DNA of 15,849 bases from contig JAHLWJ010000082.1 in assembly GCA_019057975.1 (NCBI GenBank), forward strand, positions 1 through 15,849, in the 5' to 3' direction. The position numbers were made by a program, and so were the translations under genes. Numbering within the stretch: the stretch's first letter is position 1; every line of letters starts with the position of its first letter. Shown one piece after another: positions 13,484 through 15,849 of the stretch. Under the pieces are notes generated by a model, which was not told the origin of the DNA, did no database searches, and worked only from the letters and a program-made list of their open reading frames with translations. The DNA is from Promethearchaeota archaeon (GTDB lineage: Archaea; Asgardarchaeota; Lokiarchaeia; Sigynarchaeales; SOKP01).

Positions 13484-14740
13484 ATGAAAAAAATTAATTA
13501 CATTTACACTTTACTCTTTCTGGTGTTTTTATCTCTATTGTCGGAGGGTCTTGGTTGGAGTAATGTTGCGGTATCAGGCACATACTATTATGATAGGAAA
13601 TATGATGCTATTTATGGGAAAGATGAATATGGAACAGATGAATGGTATAACTATCATAGAGCATATTGGGAAATGTACGACTTTGATATCGATTACTCTT
13701 CCCATGATTGGATAGCAGACCAAGCTCTAAAATTGGCAGACAGTATCTTTAATCCAGACCATTTTAAATGGATTGATGATAATGGTAAACCTTTTTGGGA
13801 CCCCGAGGGGAGGAGAAGAAAAATATTTTTGTACGCTACGGCAGGTCCCGATTGGGGAAACGTTATCTGTATAGAAACTAAGTCGGGTACTGTCGCAAGG
13901 GCTAAAAAGACAAGTCGGGATCATCACTATTATTTTGATGCGAATAAGAACCCTTCTGAACCCTTTCATGGCGATGAAGCCTTAAGGCTTGCTAAATTAG
14001 CAATAAAGGCAATATTTGACGGAGATTGTGATTTAGGCGCTTTCTATATGGGTTTAATGGCTCATCACATGGCAGATGCGAGTCTATTTGGTCATACAAT
14101 TCCAAATTCCATATCTGTAGATGGACTTGAGACATATATGGCAGCTCGAATGGATAATTGTCCGGGAATAGGAGAAGCCTCAACACAAGCGGGGTATTCG
14201 GATGAATATCAGTATGAATTTCTAGACATTCATTTAGATGTTAACCCTTTTTGGATTTCTCCCTTAGCCCCCGACGTAGGTGCTCGAGATGTTGCATACC
14301 AAACTCGCTTTGACTCAGTACCCGGATTTCCAGACGGTGAACATACCGCAACATGGATGGATCAACAATGGAGTCAGATTCCACGAGAAGTGAAGTTAGC
14401 GGCTGCATCATATTGGGCTTGGAAAGTGTGGGAACATGCCGATCCTGTAGAACAGAAGGATTTTCACGACGCTTATCATTTTTTCAACAGACTTAAAACC
14501 AGCGTCAGTTTCGCTGTAGACAGAACCGCAAGAGCAATGCAATATGTCATTCATAGGGTTGGTTCCTCATATAAGTGCGCACTGGGTGTGCAAGACATGA
14601 TGGATCAAGTTTCTCGTCAGACAACCATAGGTGTAGTTTTCATGTTGGTGTCTTATTTAGGTATGCATCTTGTCGAGATATTCATGCGTAGCTCAGATGG
14701 CGCTTGGGTTTTAGTGGCCTGGGATGTTATAATTCTTTAA
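13484..14740 (+). CDS. Secreted zinc-dependent phospholipase C/P1-nuclease-superfamily protein
   Basis: The 418-residue product begins with a signal peptide (MKKINYIYTLLFLVFLSLLS) likely cut near Gly24/Trp25. The superfamily uses a mature N-terminal Trp as a zinc ligand, so Trp25 is notable. SHDWIADQAL (73-82) resembles SHLWIVNRAI of Bacillus cereus PLC. GPDW (Asp123) and HHYYFD (147-152) fit the next ligands. HHMADASLFGH gives His194, Asp198 and His204, the exact HxxxDx5H spacing of the PLC/P1 zinc site. The last site is usually HxxxE; by eye Glu216 fits but its partner His is Val212. The second half (about 230-380) is not recognised, and a hydrophobic C-terminus (TTIGVVFMLVSYLGMHLVEI) may be an anchor. 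Expected reaction: cleavage of phosphodiester bonds in phospholipids or related substrates outside the cell. Catalytic competence is uncertain. Confidence 0.75.
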   Translation: MKKINYIYTLLFLVFLSLLSEGLGWSNVAVSGTYYYDRKYDAIYGKDEYGTDEWYNYHRAYWEMYDFDIDYSSHDWIADQALKLADSIFNPDHFKWIDDNGKPFWDPEGRRRKIFLYATAGPDWGNVICIETKSGTVARAKKTSRDHHYYFDANKNPSEPFHGDEALRLAKLAIKAIFDGDCDLGAFYMGLMAHHMADASLFGHTIPNSISVDGLETYMAARMDNCPGIGEASTQAGYSDEYQYEFLDIHLDVNPFWISPLAPDVGARDVAYQTRFDSVPGFPDGEHTATWMDQQWSQIPREVKLAAASYWAWKVWEHADPVEQKDFHDAYHFFNRLKTSVSFAVDRTARAMQYVIHRVGSSYKCALGVQDMMDQVSRQTTIGVVFMLVSYLGMHLVEIFMRSSDGAWVLVAWDVIIL

Positions 14741-14749
14741 TTTTTTTTT
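14741..14749 (+). terminator. Poly-T terminator after the PLC-like gene
   Basis: Nine T residues follow directly on the stop codon of the PLC-like gene, a strong archaeal terminator signal. No hairpin precedes it. Confidence 0.6.
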
Positions 14750-14795
14750 AAAACATTGTCCGTTTTAGAGTGTAAGTAATGTGGCAGATACCTCA

Positions 14796-14805
14796 CATTT
14801 AAATA
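14796..14805 (+). promoter_or_regulatory. Putative TATA box of the LRR gene
   Basis: CATTTAAATA fits an archaeal TATA box and predicts a transcript start near 14828. That is about 45 bases before the TTG at 14873, which I take as the original start of the LRR gene. This placement supports a gene start well upstream of the GTG at 14989. Confidence 0.4.
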
Positions 14806-14872
14806 CGATTGATTAGATTATAGGACAAGCCAAAGAACAATTAAAAACTAATTTGGATGGTGAGTGGAGCGA

Positions 14873-14928
14873 TTGGTAAAGGACGAACAGTTTGTTACCG
14901 TTGACGGAGAGCGAAAATATGTTAAAAT
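14873..14928 (+). pseudogene. Frameshifted 5' end of the LRR gene
   Basis: TTG at 14873, with GGTGAG about nine bases upstream, opens a frame reading MVKDEQFVTVDGERKYVK. The other frame continues from about 14926 as FDDCLSLDLSEWNLKSINEI and runs straight into the LRR protein without a stop. Joining the two at the AAAATTTT run (14924-14931) needs one extra base. The result looks like the N-terminus of archaeal SDS22-like LRR proteins, a short beta-rich lead followed by an LDLS-type cap. The break is either a sequence or assembly error at a homopolymer, or a real inactivating mutation. Confidence 0.6.
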
Positions 14929-14988
14929 TTTGATGATTGCTTATCTCTGGATTTATCTGAGTGGAATCTTAAGAGTATTAACGAGATT

Positions 14989-15573
14989 GTGGACCTTGAG
15001 CGATTACATGGACCAGAACCATTACATATAGATTTGTCGGCCAACGAGCTTACAGATACCGGCGGTTTAGAGAACTTAGACCTTGTTGACTTGGAACTTC
15101 TTTTCCTCAACGACAATAAAATTGTGGAAATTAAAGGGCTAGAAAAATTGACGAAGCTCGAGTATTTATATCTAAACCGCAACAAAATCGCCGAGATTAA
15201 GGGTTTAGAAAAATTGACAAAGCTAAGGTATTTAGATCTCAGCTACAACCAGATAACTGAGATTAAAGGGCTTGAAAACCTTGAAAGGCTAGGGAACCTT
15301 GATCTACAGGAAAACCAAATAAAAGAAATAACGGGATTGGAAAATTTGTGCGAATTAGTGAGCCTTGAGCTAAATTGCAACCAAATCAGCGAAATTAAAG
15401 GGTTAGAACACCTAACTAGGTTATTTCATATCTCATTCGCCTATAATAACATCCCACCAGAAATTCTCCTGCAGTGTATGGGAGAGAGAGACGCATATTA
15501 CCCCGTTCGCAATCATTATCCTGTAAATGCCCAGAAGTGCGTCGATTACTGTCGGAATAAAATTACTCATTAA
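14989..15573 (+). CDS. SDS22-like leucine-rich-repeat protein
   Basis: The 194 residues from the GTG form about six tandem 22-residue repeats of the type LxxLDLSxNxIxEIKGLExLxx, for example YLDLSYNQITEIKGLENLER (81-100). They build a solenoid with a parallel beta face. The C-terminal segment after residue 155 (IPPEILLQCMGERDAYYPVR, then NAQKCVDYC) resembles the capping unit found in Asgard LRR proteins. There is no signal peptide, so it is cytoplasmic and probably binds another protein. The GTG start is doubtful, because the same frame is coherent back to about 14926 and the likely true N-terminus lies in another frame from 14873. Repeats two and three are almost identical at DNA level, which points to recent repeat duplication. 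Function beyond protein binding is unknown. Confidence 0.85.
   Translation: MDLERLHGPEPLHIDLSANELTDTGGLENLDLVDLELLFLNDNKIVEIKGLEKLTKLEYLYLNRNKIAEIKGLEKLTKLRYLDLSYNQITEIKGLENLERLGNLDLQENQIKEITGLENLCELVSLELNCNQISEIKGLEHLTRLFHISFAYNNIPPEILLQCMGERDAYYPVRNHYPVNAQKCVDYCRNKITH
15128..15259 (+). repeat. Two near-identical 66-base LRR-coding units
   Basis: The stretches starting at 15128 and 15194 share long identical blocks (such as TTAGAAAAATTGAC against CTAGAAAAATTGAC, and AAGCT). Each encodes a 22-residue EIKGLEKLTKLxYLxLxxNx unit. They are much closer to each other than to the other repeats of the gene. Confidence 0.55.
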
Positions 15574-15583
15574 ATTCATTTGC

Positions 15584-15599
15584 TTTTTTCAAGATTTTT
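15584..15599 (+). terminator. Poly-T terminator after the LRR gene
   Basis: T6 (15584-15589) and T5 (15595-15599) follow the LRR stop within 30 bases on the plus strand, consistent with archaeal termination. Confidence 0.45.
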
Positions 15600-15849
15600 A
15601 CTTTAAAATATATTTTCGTTCAGATATTTCATTCTATTTAACCGATCCAAAATACAATAGTCACCTTTTTTCTGAAATAATTTCATCGATAAATTTATAT
15701 AGCCACAATTCTACTTATTACATGGGATTAAATTCCCACAAAATACTAAGTAAAACAGGTGATGATTTAAAAAACTTCTAAACAAAATCGGTATAGAAAA
15801 TATTAACTCCTCTACTATTACTTAAAAATTTTGAATTTAAACCAATACC
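15600..15849. other. Right-end AT-rich region without a supported gene
   Basis: A TATA-like AATTTATATA (15692-15701) would start a plus-strand transcript near 15722. An ATG there opens only 19 codons (MGLNSHKILSKTGDDLKNF). TGGGA-N6-TCCCA (15723-15738) could form a small hairpin. A minus-strand frame is open from the window edge to a stop at 15778-15780, too short to judge. I annotate no gene here. Confidence 0.4.

Noticed and set aside
14924..14932. Programmed -1 frameshift site in the LRR gene
   Set aside because: The AAAATTTT run is split AAA-ATT-TTG in the zero frame and does not satisfy X-XXY-YYZ, and no following hairpin is evident. An indel is the simpler reading.
14989..15573. Tandem repeats read as a CRISPR-like or satellite array
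   Set aside because: The 66-base period is that of three-times-22-residue LRR coding units in one open frame, without spacers.
15759..15765. Box C-like GTGATGA, a possible C/D guide RNA
   Set aside because: No box D (CTGA) is found at a suitable distance, and no C'/D' pair is seen.
15527..15781. Plus-strand 84-codon frame overlapping the LRR gene end
   Set aside because: It starts inside the LRR coding sequence in another frame, crosses the poly-T terminator, and its residues reflect AT-rich DNA.
15722..15781. Possible leaderless 19-codon gene after a good TATA box
   Set aside because: The distance from the TATA-like element fits, but a 19-residue product with no recognisable features is not enough to call a gene.
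15778..15849. Minus-strand frame open to the right edge of the window
   Set aside because: Only about 23 codons are visible before the stop, with no motif. It could be the end of a gene outside the window or chance.

Overview
The window looks like chromosomal DNA from an archaeon, most probably an Asgard (Promethearchaeota, Lokiarchaeia-like) lineage. The archaeal evidence is strong. Promoters carry TATA/BRE elements 20-30 bases before the expected transcript start, transcripts end at poly-T tracts without hairpins, and the signal peptidase is of the Ser/His/Asp Sec11 type. Several surface proteins are rich in N-glycosylation sequons, and one regulator is a ribbon-helix-helix protein of a typical archaeal kind. 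The Asgard assignment is an inference. It rests on the SDS22-like leucine-rich-repeat protein, the PadR/ABC-2 cassette and the FG-GAP membrane protein. The DNA is AT-rich throughout except for one short island near 11.05-11.14 kb.

Layout from left to right. At 1-1008 on the minus strand are a CaCA-type cation exchanger cut by the window edge and, upstream of it, a 54-residue CopG-like regulator. At 1477-4943 on the plus strand is a tight four-gene unit: PadR repressor, ABC ATPase, ABC-2 permease, and a sequon-rich membrane-anchored surface protein. It converges on a large minus-strand gene (5074-7650) for a membrane protein with an FG-GAP beta-propeller-like ectodomain. Next on the minus strand is a second PadR regulator (8475-9131) followed by a small heat-shock protein (7931-8428). 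A GNAT acetyltransferase (9401-10246) converges on a HAD-family 5'(3')-nucleotidase (10274-10846). After a GC-rich intergenic island comes a signal peptidase (11217-11807), which converges on two unrecognised membrane proteins (11953-13008, minus). Then come a decayed gene remnant (13219-13347, minus), a secreted zinc-dependent phospholipase C/P1-nuclease-like protein (13484-14740), and an LRR gene whose 5' end appears to be broken by a one-base frameshift (14873-15573).

How the parts may work together. Much of the window concerns the cell surface: transport, a secreted hydrolase, glycosylated ectodomains and a signal peptidase. The most coherent regulatory signal is that the two PadR genes, 7 kb apart, carry near-identical ATATCG-centred dyads over their putative promoters. 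This suggests autoregulation of both, and possibly crosstalk between the ABC exporter cassette and the PadR-Hsp20 stress operon. I found no rRNA, tRNA, CRISPR array or intact insertion sequence.
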